A stretch of 63,728 nt of DNA from Gemmatimonadota bacterium (GTDB lineage Bacteria; Gemmatimonadota; Gemmatimonadetes; Gemmatimonadales; Gemmatimonadaceae): assembly GCA_023249375.1 (NCBI GenBank), contig JAHFCT010000017.1, positions 1 to 63,728 on the forward strand, in the 5' to 3' direction. The notes beneath the pieces were generated by a model. It ran no database searches, was not told the origin of the DNA, and saw only the letters and a list, made by a program, of their open reading frames with translations. Below are positions 31,606 to 39,603 of this stretch, in pieces. Position 1 is the stretch's first letter. Each line of letters starts with the position of its first letter. The position numbers and the translations under genes are program-made.

Positions 31606-32256
31606 TCAATACAGGCGCACGACGACGGCCGAGCCGCCGAACGCCGCGGGGCCCTGGTACTGGCAGATCACGTCCGGGTGGTACTGGTCGGGCCCGGACT
31701 TGCAGCCGTCCTTGCCAGGACTCATGCCGCAGGGCGGGCTCTGCCGAGCCACGCAGATGTCGCAGCCCAGCGGGAACACGCCGGACGCTTTCTGGTTTCC
31801 CTGCGCGGTCTTGGCCTCGAAGCTGTGCGCGCCGGCGCTGTCCGCGACCGCCAGCTCCACGTCGCGGTTGAAGCCGTCCACGAGGCTCACGTCGAGCGTG
31901 TCGTGCCAGTCGGGGTTGTTGAGGTTGAGCTCGGCCTTCGTCGAGCCGCAGCCCACCTGCGCATCGAACGCCAGCGTGGCGTTCAGGTAGCTGCTGCCGA
32001 TATCGAGCACCTGGGTCGCGTTTGCCGCCAGCGGAAACTGACAGGTCAGCGGGGCCTTCGAGACGCAGAACGGCCAGCGGCTCGGCAGCACCTGAGAGTC
32101 GGCGCCGAAGGCCAGGTACACCGTCGCGACCCTGTCCGTGGTGTTCTGCACCGATGCCGTGCTGGACGTCTTGCAGCCGTGGATCGCGAGCACGGTGCCA
32201 AACGCCACGGCAGCCGCCGTGACGAAGAAAGCAGAGACGGCCTCTTTGGTGTCCAT
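31606..32256 (-). CDS. Thaumatin-like secreted or membrane-anchored protein
   Basis: From MDTKEAVSAFFVTAAAVAFG this 216-residue protein has an N-terminal hydrophobic helix ending AIHGC (possible lipobox-like Cys), then VQNTTDRVATVYLAFGADS, ELNLNNPDWHDTLDVSLVDG and FNRDVELAV, the strand pattern of thaumatin/osmotin proteins. Many Cys (CQFP, CGSTK, CDIC, CGMS) would form disulphides outside the cytoplasm. Such proteins bind or degrade glucans in eukaryotes; here a surface or virion role is guessed. Confidence 0.7.
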   Translation of the reverse strand: MDTKEAVSAFFVTAAAVAFGTVLAIHGCKTSSTASVQNTTDRVATVYLAFGADSQVLPSRWPFCVSKAPLTCQFPLAANATQVLDIGSSYLNATLAFDAQVGCGSTKAELNLNNPDWHDTLDVSLVDGFNRDVELAVADSAGAHSFEAKTAQGNQKASGVFPLGCDICVARQSPPCGMSPGKDGCKSGPDQYHPDVICQYQGPAAFGGSAVVVRLY

Positions 32257-32314
32257 GGCCCCGAGCCTACCACAAGGCCCGTGCTTGATACAGCGCACCT
32301 CGAGAGCCGCTGGG

Positions 32315-32752
32315 CTAGCTCGCGGTCGCGCGCTTGAGGAACGCCACGAACGCCGGGTTGGCCAGCACCAGCTCGCCGCTGGGAAGCTTGCGCTGGGCGC
32401 GCACGGCCGAGATCGCCTGCTGCGCGGACAGGCCCTCGGCCAGCATCAGCGCGATCGCGGCGACCAGCGCGGATCGGTTGCGGCCTTGGATGCAGCTCAC
32501 CAGCACGCGCCGGCCGCGCGCGCGCTGCACGTTGACAGCCTTGGCGGCGTCGAGCGCCGTTCTGAGATCTTCCGAGCTCGGGTGAGCCGTGTCATCGAAC
32601 GGGGCGTGGATCGTGCGGCAGGGCAGGCTCGGCTGGTACTCGACAGCGCACAGCACGATCACGTCGAACGCGGCGCAGTGCGCGGCGCCCGGAGCGCTGC
32701 CCACCCACAGCTTTGGCGCGATGCGGTGCGCGTCGATCGGATCACTGGTCAT
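32315..32752 (-). CDS. Dual-specificity-phosphatase-like protein
   Basis: 145 residues. KLWVGSAPG near the start, then SCIQGRNRSALVAA: the P-loop C-x5-R-S (Cys about 87, Arg about 93) of cysteine phosphatases; the usual His before Cys is Ser. The general acid may be an Asp in HAPFDDT (about 50). It could act on host phosphoproteins or RNA 5' ends; substrate unknown. Confidence 0.78.
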   Translation of the reverse strand: MTSDPIDAHRIAPKLWVGSAPGAAHCAAFDVIVLCAVEYQPSLPCRTIHAPFDDTAHPSSEDLRTALDAAKAVNVQRARGRRVLVSCIQGRNRSALVAAIALMLAEGLSAQQAISAVRAQRKLPSGELVLANPAFVAFLKRATAS

Positions 32753-33108
32753 CGGCCACTGGGCGCGTTGGCGTAGTAGTCGTTGGCGTACTGCACGAGC
32801 TGACGATCAGAAGCGTGCATGATCTGGTCGCGCAGCTCGTTCCAGATGGTCTCTCGGTCGGACTCGAACACCGCCCACTGCGGATGCTTGGAGCCGAGCA
32901 ACGCGATCGACATCTGGGTAGCGTCGAGCACCTCGTCCAGATCGAGCAGCACCGGCACGAATCTCGGATCGAGCACCTCGTGCTTTCCCTGGCGCAGCCA
33001 AGGGCTGCTGCCTGGGTCCAGATCTTCCAACAGCTGCTGGCTCCACCACTGGGCTCGCTCGCCCATCGATGCGCCGTGCAACCCGACCTCTTTCCAGATG
33101 CTCGACAT
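32749..33108 (-). CDS. Unknown helical protein coupled to phosphatase
   Basis: 119 residues, MSSIWKEVGLHGASMGERAQ, helical and rich in Trp/Gln. Overlaps the phosphatase by ATGA, so the two are co-translated. Confidence 0.66.
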   Translation of the reverse strand: MSSIWKEVGLHGASMGERAQWWSQQLLEDLDPGSSPWLRQGKHEVLDPRFVPVLLDLDEVLDATQMSIALLGSKHPQWAVFESDRETIWNELRDQIMHASDRQLVQYANDYYANAPSGR

Positions 33109-33120
33109 GGTCAGACCGTT

Positions 33121-33549
33121 TCAGGGCACCAGAAAGATGCGGCCGTTGTAGGAGATGCGAGCGATGACCACGCGGCCCTCGAGCACCTCGCCAGCGTGCT
33201 CACCGAGATCGCGCGCGCCCAAGCCTTGCTCGTCACGCCACTTCTCGAACTTCTCCTGAGCACCCTCGAGCGTGAACACCGGAACCTTCATCGGCGGCTC
33301 ACCATGCAGCTGGAGCACCAGCCACTGCTTGGCGGGCCCACGACGCGATGACGTCGGCCGCGACGCGCGGCTCGGCGCCTGCGGGGAACCGATCGCTCGA
33401 CTGATCTTTGCGAGCGTCACGCGTGCGTTGTTCAGCAGCTCCCAGACCTCGTCGGTGTCGGTGTGCTCCGCGGCGTTGGAGCGCTGGTCGAAGTCGTCGA
33501 TCCAATCCACCAGCCGGTTCAGCTCCAGCTTGATCTCTGCTGTGTCCAT
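33121..33549 (-). CDS. Unknown 142-residue protein
   Basis: An acidic helix at the front (DTAEIKLELNRLVDWIDDFD), a basic Ser/Arg linker, then a beta-like end (KQWLVLQLHGE, VVIARISYNGRIFLVP). Not recognised. Confidence 0.65.
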   Translation of the reverse strand: MDTAEIKLELNRLVDWIDDFDQRSNAAEHTDTDEVWELLNNARVTLAKISRAIGSPQAPSRASRPTSSRRGPAKQWLVLQLHGEPPMKVPVFTLEGAQEKFEKWRDEQGLGARDLGEHAGEVLEGRVVIARISYNGRIFLVP

Positions 33550-33562
33550 CGAAGCGCTCTTT

Positions 33563-33907
33563 CTACGCCGCAGCGTTCAGTCCGCGCTGCGTTGGGCGCG
33601 GTGTCAGATCGGTATCCAGGGCCAGCGACTTTTTGCCATCTGGCATCTGCACCTGCCAGTAGTGTTTGCCATCGCTAGAAGTGTACCCGTAGCTCAGCAC
33701 GCGCACCGGCGACCAAGCCAGCGCCCATCTACCGAAGAAGACCTTGTAGATGGGAGAACTCGTTGGGATGTTCCAACGGGTGTTGAAGCCGGGGATCTGA
33801 GCGGCAAAGCCCTGCTGCCATAAAGCCGAAGAAGCAGAAGCTGCGCTCAACGAGATGGCGTGTCCGGTCGCGATCATCAGGGCAACAACGGCTAATGCAA
33901 ATGGCAT
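33563..33907 (-). CDS. Exported small protein with signal peptide
   Basis: 114 residues with a signal-peptide-like start (ALAVVALMIATGHAISLSA, cleavage about residue 20-25), followed by an aromatic, beta-like domain (NTRWNIPTSSPIYKVFFG). It probably works in the periplasm or virion. Confidence 0.68.
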   Translation of the reverse strand: MPFALAVVALMIATGHAISLSAASASSALWQQGFAAQIPGFNTRWNIPTSSPIYKVFFGRWALAWSPVRVLSYGYTSSDGKHYWQVQMPDGKKSLALDTDLTPRPTQRGLNAAA

Positions 33908-33948
33908 GTGCAGATCCTCGTTACGGGACAGGAGTAAGCGTAACCCAT

Positions 33949-33979
33949 GCCGGGGCCCGTTGGAAACCGGGGGCCCGGC
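33949..33979. terminator. Hairpin, possible terminator
   Basis: GCCGGGGCCC and GGGCCCGGC can pair (9 of 10 pairs, one G-G mismatch) around a short loop in the gap between the acetyltransferase gene and the next gene. No T-run follows, so it is a pause or factor-assisted site at best. Confidence 0.4.
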
Positions 33980-33985
33980 AGCCTC

Positions 33986-34441
33986 TCACTTGGGCAGGAT
34001 CTTGACCCCGGTGGCGAGCATGAGCGCTCGGCCGCCCGCCGAAAACGGTCCTACGGCGTACAACACGCGTCGCGACCGGCCCTCATCAGTGCCGCGTGGC
34101 GGCAACGGCAACCAGCGCTGGTACAGCGCGATGAGCAGCCGGCCAATGCCCTTGCCTCGCTCGGGCTTGTCGACCCACACGTGAGTGATCCGAAAGCGGC
34201 CGTGCTCCTTGGAGTAGAGCAGAGCACCGAGCGGGTCGGTCGGGGGGCCGATGAGAATGCGGCCTGCGGGCATGATCCCGTACGGTGGTGCAAAGCCCCT
34301 GTAGATCCACACGTCCCAGCGCTCGGGAAGGCCAGACACCAACTCGATGTCGACGAAGCTCGAGCCGGTCAGATCTTCGCGCTCGAGCGGCTCGAGCACG
34401 CGCAGACGCGCAGCGCGATCGAAGTCACCCGGCTCGGTCAC
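33986..34441 (-). CDS. GNAT-family acetyltransferase
   Basis: GTG start at 34441 (GTGA overlap). The 151-residue protein has ITHVWVDKPERGKGIGRLLI, the acetyl-CoA motif (Q/R-x-x-G-x-G/A) of GNAT enzymes, and a preceding beta strand RFRITHV. Substrate is unknown. Ends with VGPFSAGGRALMLA. Confidence 0.82.
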   Translation of the reverse strand: MTEPGDFDRAARLRVLEPLEREDLTGSSFVDIELVSGLPERWDVWIYRGFAPPYGIMPAGRILIGPPTDPLGALLYSKEHGRFRITHVWVDKPERGKGIGRLLIALYQRWLPLPPRGTDEGRSRRVLYAVGPFSAGGRALMLATGVKILPK

Positions 34442-34821
34442 AGCACACCTGCGCTGCGCACGCAGACGAAGCTGCGACTGGGCTCATCCCAGTCGTAGAG
34501 CATGAACTTCGACAAGAGCGTGGTGTCACCTGCGAAAGCTTCCTGCGCGCGCTTGTAGATCGCCAAAGCTTCGGCGCGATTCTTGTCTGACACCCACGGG
34601 CTGTCCGTGTCGAACTCGTCTGGATGTGCAACTGCGTCGAGCGCATGCACACCCTTGGCGGGCACACCGAACCCGCGCAAAAGCGCGTGCATGGCTGGCA
34701 CGATCACGCGACTGCTGACAGCGTTGCGCCGATTACCGCGCCTGCCCTTAGCTGGCACACGGACGATGATCAGCGGCCCTTCGCTGATCACGGCAGCGTA
34801 GATGTAAAGCTGATCGATCAT
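34438..34821 (-). CDS. Unknown 127-residue protein coupled to acetyltransferase
   Basis: MIDQLYIYAAVISEGPLIIV, then PAKGRRGNRRNAVSSR (basic) and a helical rear half. Overlaps the GNAT gene by GTGA and may act with it. No family recognised. Confidence 0.65.
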   Translation of the reverse strand: MIDQLYIYAAVISEGPLIIVRVPAKGRRGNRRNAVSSRVIVPAMHALLRGFGVPAKGVHALDAVAHPDEFDTDSPWVSDKNRAEALAIYKRAQEAFAGDTTLLSKFMLYDWDEPSRSFVCVRSAGVL

Positions 34822-34894
34822 CGATGGCTCCGTGCATGTGCAAGGCGGCATGGATGAGACGCTGCTGCCGGCGATCGATTCATAGCGAGTGTGC

Positions 34895-35140
34895 TCAGCG
34901 TGCGAACAGGTCGCTGAGACTGTCGCCTTGTGTACTCATCCAGCAGTAGGGCGCGTCGAGACTGCCGCAGCTGCACAGTGGAGCGATCAGACCGCGCAGC
35001 TTTCCACTGGCGATGGGAATGCTCACGGTGCGCTCAGCTCCGCAGCCAGAGCACGGCGACGAGAACGGCTGCAGATCGTAGCGCTGCATCCAGCGCTGGG
35101 GGTCGGCACCCAACACGCGCAGGAAGCGATCACGGTTCAT
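34895..35140 (-). CDS. Zinc-ribbon small protein
   Basis: 81 residues with CSGCGAE and CSCG, plus a basic front. Overlaps the kinase-like gene by ATGA. Confidence 0.7.
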   Translation of the reverse strand: MNRDRFLRVLGADPQRWMQRYDLQPFSSPCSGCGAERTVSIPIASGKLRGLIAPLCSCGSLDAPYCWMSTQGDSLSDLFAR

Positions 35141-36144
35141 CGCCGGCTCCGCGCATGGGCAAGGCTGCCTGGAACGATCACGCCAAGATCATCGTAGAGA
35201 CCGTTGAGCCAGTCTTCGAGCTCCCGGTGCTCATCGTCCGGGTGATCGGACAGGAGCTCCTTTTCGTAGCGCTCGAGTAGCACGCGGATCGCCTCGTTGT
35301 TTTTTCCGTCGTCGATCAGCCGCTGGGCCGTGCGCTTGGCCATGTCCAGGTGCAGGCCCATGAGAGAGGGCGGCCTAAGCTCGCGCGGGTACGGCACGTG
35401 GTGCTTTTTGTAGAGGTAGCGCAGGTGCCTCACGTCTTGGTCGCGCTCGGCATCGCCGCTACGCCCCTTGCCCGCGCGAGCCACCTTGCCGATGTCGTAG
35501 AGCACCGTCTTGCCGTGCTCATCGACGCCAATCTGCACGTCGTCGTTCAGCACGTAGCCACGGGCGTGCAGCGCCTTGAGCGCTTCATGCGCGTCAGCGA
35601 GTTGTTCTGCCGTGAGTTGCTCGGGGATCTCGACGTAGCCCTTGATCTGAAAGCCCCTGTCGCCGTGCCACACGAACTCGCTCTGCTGAAGGTGAGGCAC
35701 GCCAGCGCGCGCAAGCACGTTGCCCAACTTGGCCTGCCTGCGCAGCATGCGGCCGGCTTGCTGCGGCGTTCGGTGTCCTGGGTTGAAGGGCTGGTAGGGG
35801 ACGGTCGTGCTCACCTTCACGACGCGGTTGCCAACGCGGTACACAATCCCGTCGTCGCCCTTGCCGAGCAGCTCGGCTTCGCCTCGAGCTACCGCGTCGA
35901 TGTCGGCGCGATTTGCCGGCGGCAACTTCAGCTTGCCCGAGACGTCGCGCTTGAAGTGCTTGAACGCCTGCCGGGTCATCACCGGCCCGTACTTGGCGGC
36001 AGCCGCTGGGTCGGCGTGTTGCGACACGCGCACCTTGCCCTGGCCGAGCGGAGTCACCATCACCGGCACGTCGCGATCCTCGCCACCGTAGATGCGCCCG
36101 CTGAAGCGCATGGTCATCGGGACGGGCTTAGGTGCTCGCGGCAC
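35137..36144 (-). CDS. Protein-kinase-fold protein
   Basis: 335 residues. The N-lobe glycine-rich loop is GKGDDGIVYRV (about 94-104) with Lys110 in RVVKVST. The C-lobe has LHARGYVLNDDVQIG (about 192-206), where the HRD motif is degenerate and Asp201/202 may be catalytic, and YDIGKV (216-221) in place of DFG. A helical region and a C-terminal tail follow. It resembles phage kinase-like proteins that act on host targets; substrate unknown. Confidence 0.75.
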   Translation of the reverse strand: MPRAPKPVPMTMRFSGRIYGGEDRDVPVMVTPLGQGKVRVSQHADPAAAAKYGPVMTRQAFKHFKRDVSGKLKLPPANRADIDAVARGEAELLGKGDDGIVYRVGNRVVKVSTTVPYQPFNPGHRTPQQAGRMLRRQAKLGNVLARAGVPHLQQSEFVWHGDRGFQIKGYVEIPEQLTAEQLADAHEALKALHARGYVLNDDVQIGVDEHGKTVLYDIGKVARAGKGRSGDAERDQDVRHLRYLYKKHHVPYPRELRPPSLMGLHLDMAKRTAQRLIDDGKNNEAIRVLLERYEKELLSDHPDDEHRELEDWLNGLYDDLGVIVPGSLAHARSRR

Positions 36145-36184
36145 AGATCACCTCCTGCTTGTGCCTGTAGATCGGCGTGGACCG

Positions 36185-36853
36185 CTAGCTGCGCTGACGA
36201 ACCACGATCGCGGGATCGAATCCGTCGTGTTCGATCAGGCTTCGGCGCACTTCGTCGCTGCTCTCGCCCGTCCAGAACACGGTGTCGATCTCTTTGCCAT
36301 GCAGGTACACGTCGAACGCCTGCTGCTTTTGCAGGACGCGCCGCTGCGAGCGCCGGGGCTCGTGATTGACGACGTCGTACGGGCGCACGATGTTGCTGTG
36401 CACAAGGCCCGTGCGCGGCCAGCCCACCGGCACCGAGCCAACGATGCGGATCTCGATGTCGCGATCGCCGTGGTCGGCGATCACGGTTGCCTCGACGAAC
36501 CGCTGCTCGGCCGCGGCCCACACGTCCACGCGTGTGCCAGGGCGGTATACGCCCTCGGGCTTGGCGTTGAGCAACTGCTCGATGGCATCGACCGCAACGC
36601 TGTACGGATCGATCTCGTTGAACGCGAACAGCTGCTGCGTCAGCAGGTTGAACTGATCGGCGTAGTCAGCCGAGAACAGCTGCTCGCCCGTCTTTGCGCT
36701 GACGTAGTGGTGGGCGTCGGTGTCAGGGTTGTAGCCGGCACCGAGGTAGCCAACCATCGTAAGCACAAACGCTTCGGCATCTTCCGGGCTGCGCAGCGAG
36801 CGCGGAAGCGTTGGCGGGCCGGAGAGTAACAACTGGCGTGTTTTGCGAGGCAT
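36185..36853 (-). CDS. Conserved phage-type protein with FDVYLHGKEIDTVFW end
   Basis: 222 residues. The C-terminal ~40 residues, AFDVYLHGKEIDTVFWTGES and EVRRSLIEHDGFDP, match a short module I recall from phage proteins. A beta segment in the middle (GTRVDVWAAAEQRFVEATVI) looks like a Tudor/SH3 barrel. Confidence 0.72.
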   Translation of the reverse strand: MPRKTRQLLLSGPPTLPRSLRSPEDAEAFVLTMVGYLGAGYNPDTDAHHYVSAKTGEQLFSADYADQFNLLTQQLFAFNEIDPYSVAVDAIEQLLNAKPEGVYRPGTRVDVWAAAEQRFVEATVIADHGDRDIEIRIVGSVPVGWPRTGLVHSNIVRPYDVVNHEPRRSQRRVLQKQQAFDVYLHGKEIDTVFWTGESSDEVRRSLIEHDGFDPAIVVRQRS

Positions 36854-36865
36854 GGCTTTTCCTAC

Positions 36866-37561
36866 TCAGCGACGGAACCGGGGGCGCGTGTCGATGTCGA
36901 ACGCAGCTTGGCGCTCACTCACTGGCAGCTGACGCGCCGGGCGCTCAGGCCGGCTCGGTGCGGTCGGATGCGTCAGAGCAAAGCTCTCGACGCCCGTGTC
37001 CATGCGCAGCTGACGCCTGTGCGCAGGCTCGCGTGGCGCAGGCGCAACGCTCGGCGGGCGCACGGATCGGCCAACCCGCTGACTGGAAGCGCGGGGATCA
37101 AGATCTCGAACCAGTACGAATCGACCGTCGTACGAAGCGTGCAAGCCTCGATCTTGCGCCGTCGCGATGAGGCGCTGCACATGAGACTCGGTGTAGCCTT
37201 CGGTGTCGAACGTGATCTCGCGCTGACCAGCCTGCACGCGATCCAAGAGGCGATCCAACACGGTCGTGCTGGCTGCGCGCTCGCGCGGCGCGCTCTGCGC
37301 GAACAGGTGAGGCGCGATCGCCGAAGCCTGCTCGAGCACGAGCTCGGCCTGTGCAGCAGGCAGCACCAGCGCCTTGCGACTGGCGGGCGTGATCGCGTAG
37401 ACGCGCCCGGAGTCGATGACGTAGCCCTTGCCGGCGTTGTCGGAGACGCGCATGGCCGCAAACGAGAAGCGCCGCCCGGCGTCCTCGATGTAGCTCATGT
37501 CGACGACCTTGCCGTCGTAGAAGGCCAAGATCTTGGAGTGTGCTTTGGGCTTACGTCGCAT
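36866..37561 (-). CDS. Unknown 231-residue protein with basic disordered tail
   Basis: A beta-rich first half (ILAFYDGKVVDMSYI, YVIDSGRVYAITPA) is followed by a helical middle and a long Pro/Arg-rich tail (about 150-231). Role unknown. Confidence 0.68.
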   Translation of the reverse strand: MRRKPKAHSKILAFYDGKVVDMSYIEDAGRRFSFAAMRVSDNAGKGYVIDSGRVYAITPASRKALVLPAAQAELVLEQASAIAPHLFAQSAPRERAASTTVLDRLLDRVQAGQREITFDTEGYTESHVQRLIATAQDRGLHASYDGRFVLVRDLDPRASSQRVGRSVRPPSVAPAPREPAHRRQLRMDTGVESFALTHPTAPSRPERPARQLPVSERQAAFDIDTRPRFRR

Positions 37562-37573
37562 CGACTCTGCTTT

Positions 37574-37903
37574 CTACGCTTCAAATCCAGCGCCGTGGTT
37601 CTTACCACCGCAGGCGCACTCGCAGTGATGACCCGTCGCACCGAGGCACTTGGCGTTGCAGGGTCGGTCAGAACGGATGACGCCGATCACTCGGCTGGTC
37701 GATCGCAGCCGGCCACAGCCGCGACACGGCATCAAGAGCCGGCCGTTCTGGTAGACGTACTCGACCCCCGTATCGGCGGAGACCATCTGATCCATGCCGT
37801 GCTTTCCTGGCACAAGGCGGTAGTTGCGGCTGGGCTCGAGCGGGATGAATACGCTCGTCACCGTGCCGCAGGTCACACACTTCTTGCTGTTGAAGCGCGG
37901 CAT
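37574..37903 (-). CDS. Conserved phage protein with CGGKNHG end
   Basis: 109 residues. CVTCGT near the start, CRGCGR in the middle, and CNAKCLGATGHHCECACGG with KNHG at the end are a pattern I recall from many phage proteins of unknown role. It probably binds two or three zinc ions. Confidence 0.78.
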   Translation of the reverse strand: MPRFNSKKCVTCGTVTSVFIPLEPSRNYRLVPGKHGMDQMVSADTGVEYVYQNGRLLMPCRGCGRLRSTSRVIGVIRSDRPCNAKCLGATGHHCECACGGKNHGAGFEA

Positions 37904-37909
37904 CGAAAC

Positions 37910-38485
37910 TCACTGCTCGGAGTCGAGGATCGCTTCGATCGCGCTGTAGACCCAGTCGCGAAAGTGCTGCGAGAACTCGGGCCATGCCGGGTGGTTCGGC
38001 AGGTTGGTGATCTCATCGTCGGTGAGCACGTCGCGCAGACCCACCAGCTTGTTCGTCGGCAGCGCGTCCGGGAAGATCAGCCGGTTGATCTCGCGCTCGG
38101 TCATGTCGTGCAGGTCGCGCACCAACACTCGGGTGCCGCGCGCGGTATGCGAGTAGAGATCGCGGGTGCGGCCACGCGGGCGCATGGGAGGGTTGTCGCG
38201 CCGGTGAGCCAGATCACTGGCTGGATGCACCGGAGAGCCATGCAACCTGCTCGCTTCGCGCATCGCCCAACGAGTCTCAGCTTCGTCGGCCACACGCGCC
38301 CGGCGGTCGTGCTCGAGCCAGTAGGCTGCGCTCGGCGTACCGCTCATGTTCACGATCACTGCGACAGCCGTGGTGTCGGGCACGTACCTACGTGCGAAGT
38401 CGTCGGCTTCCCCGTACAGCCGGAAGTTCCGGCTGACCGTGCCACGCAGATGAGGCTCGACCACGATGACGGTGTAACGCGGCAT
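37910..38485 (-). CDS. Unknown 191-residue protein
   Basis: Starts MPRYTVIVVEPHLRGTVSRN with a beta segment, then Arg-rich helices and an acidic helix at the end. First gene left of the divergent gap. Confidence 0.66.
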   Translation of the reverse strand: MPRYTVIVVEPHLRGTVSRNFRLYGEADDFARRYVPDTTAVAVIVNMSGTPSAAYWLEHDRRARVADEAETRWAMREASRLHGSPVHPASDLAHRRDNPPMRPRGRTRDLYSHTARGTRVLVRDLHDMTEREINRLIFPDALPTNKLVGLRDVLTDDEITNLPNHPAWPEFSQHFRDWVYSAIEAILDSEQ

Positions 38486-38616
38486 GCCCCTTTATACCCC
38501 GGCTGCAATGCCCGGTCTACGTCCGGGGCGCCGCAGTCCAGACCGCCGCTAGGTCCGCCCCTTGGCGGCTGCCAGCGCCTGCCGTAGCCTTGAGGCTCAC
38601 CACCATCGGAGGCCCC
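38486..38616. promoter_or_regulatory. Divergent promoter region
   Basis: The 131-base gap separates the minus-strand run ending at 38485 from the plus-strand enzyme block. It includes a short palindrome CCCGG-N7-CCGGG at 38511-38527, a possible operator. No clear -35/-10 elements. Confidence 0.35.
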
Positions 38617-39444
38617 ATGCTGATTGCTCTCGTCAACCAAAGCGCCCACGTGAAGCCCGCAGACGCCGTGCTCATCGCTGCCGCCATCACGGCACAGATG
38701 CAGCAGGAGTACGCGACCATCTGGGGCAAGCCGTCGAGCACCATGGTCGCCGTGCCCGACATCGCCCACATCCCGGCCAACGCGCGGCCGATGTTCCTGC
38801 TGGACAAGAATCCTGATCCGGGCGCGCTGGGCGACCACGAAGAGACCGCCAGCGGCGTGCCCGTCGCAAGGATCTTCGTGCCGGACATCCTCGGCGCGCC
38901 CGGCGCTGGCATGGTCAGCGGCTCGCAAGGCTTCTCGGTCTCGAGCGTCGTCTCGCACGAGGCCCTCGAAATGGATGGCAACCCCTACATCGACCTGTGG
39001 GCGTCCGGGCCCGACGGCTACGACCACGCGCGCGAGATGTGCGATGCCGTCGAGAGCTCGGGCTACCAGAAGCACATCACCGTGCTGGGCAAGACCAGCA
39101 GCGTGCTGGTCTCCAACTTCCTCACGCCGCGCTGGTTCGATTGCAGCCCGCCCAGCACCGCGCAGTTCGACTACCTCGGGCACCTCAAGTCGGCGTTCAG
39201 CATCGAGCGCAACGGCTACGAGATCGTCAAGCCCACCGACAACGAGAGCCAGCGCTACGGCACCGTGACCGGCAAGGCGTTTCACTTCGGAGCGGAGCTG
39301 CCCCAGTGGCGGCTGGACTTCAAGAAGCGCTCGGCCGGGCGCGGCGCGCGCATGGCGGCCGGACGTCCGCAGATCCAGACGCACGCCTGCAACAAAGAGT
39401 GCTGCGCCAAGTCGAGCAGCGCGACCTCGGCCGTCGCGCAGTAG
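38617..39444 (+). CDS. Protein with SHEALEM metal-site-like motif
   Basis: 275 residues from MLIALVNQSAHVKPAD after a GGAGG site. The middle has VSSVVSHEALEMDGNPYIDL, and CDAVESSGYQKH further on; the His-Glu-x-x-Glu and the later Asp/Glu resemble the zinc site of some uncharacterised peptidase-like proteins. The C-terminus holds CNKECC. A hydrolase or structural protein is possible. It heads the plus-strand block with the M23 gene. Confidence 0.68.
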   Translation: MLIALVNQSAHVKPADAVLIAAAITAQMQQEYATIWGKPSSTMVAVPDIAHIPANARPMFLLDKNPDPGALGDHEETASGVPVARIFVPDILGAPGAGMVSGSQGFSVSSVVSHEALEMDGNPYIDLWASGPDGYDHAREMCDAVESSGYQKHITVLGKTSSVLVSNFLTPRWFDCSPPSTAQFDYLGHLKSAFSIERNGYEIVKPTDNESQRYGTVTGKAFHFGAELPQWRLDFKKRSAGRGARMAAGRPQIQTHACNKECCAKSSSATSAVAQ

Positions 39445-39486
39445 CCGATCGATCTTCCATCCACACCAAGCCCGATCGAGAAGCCC

Positions 39487-39603
39487 ATGGAACGACCACT
39501 CATCCTTGGAACCGTCACGCTGCTCCCAGCAGAGGAGCCCGTGACTGCGCGCGGTAAGAAGATCGTACGCGTGCCAGCGCGCGAGCACGGGCAAGAGCCA
39601 TGA
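39487..39603 (+). CDS. 38-residue small protein
   Basis: MERPLILGTVTLLPAEEPVT to HGQEP, a short frame ending ATGA inside the start of the M23 gene. It may be a true microprotein or a leader for coupled translation. Confidence 0.5.
   Translation: MERPLILGTVTLLPAEEPVTARGKKIVRVPAREHGQEP

Noticed and set aside
36908-38587. 559-codon plus-strand frame
   Set aside because: It is the antisense of three well-formed minus-strand genes, including the conserved CGGKNHG protein.
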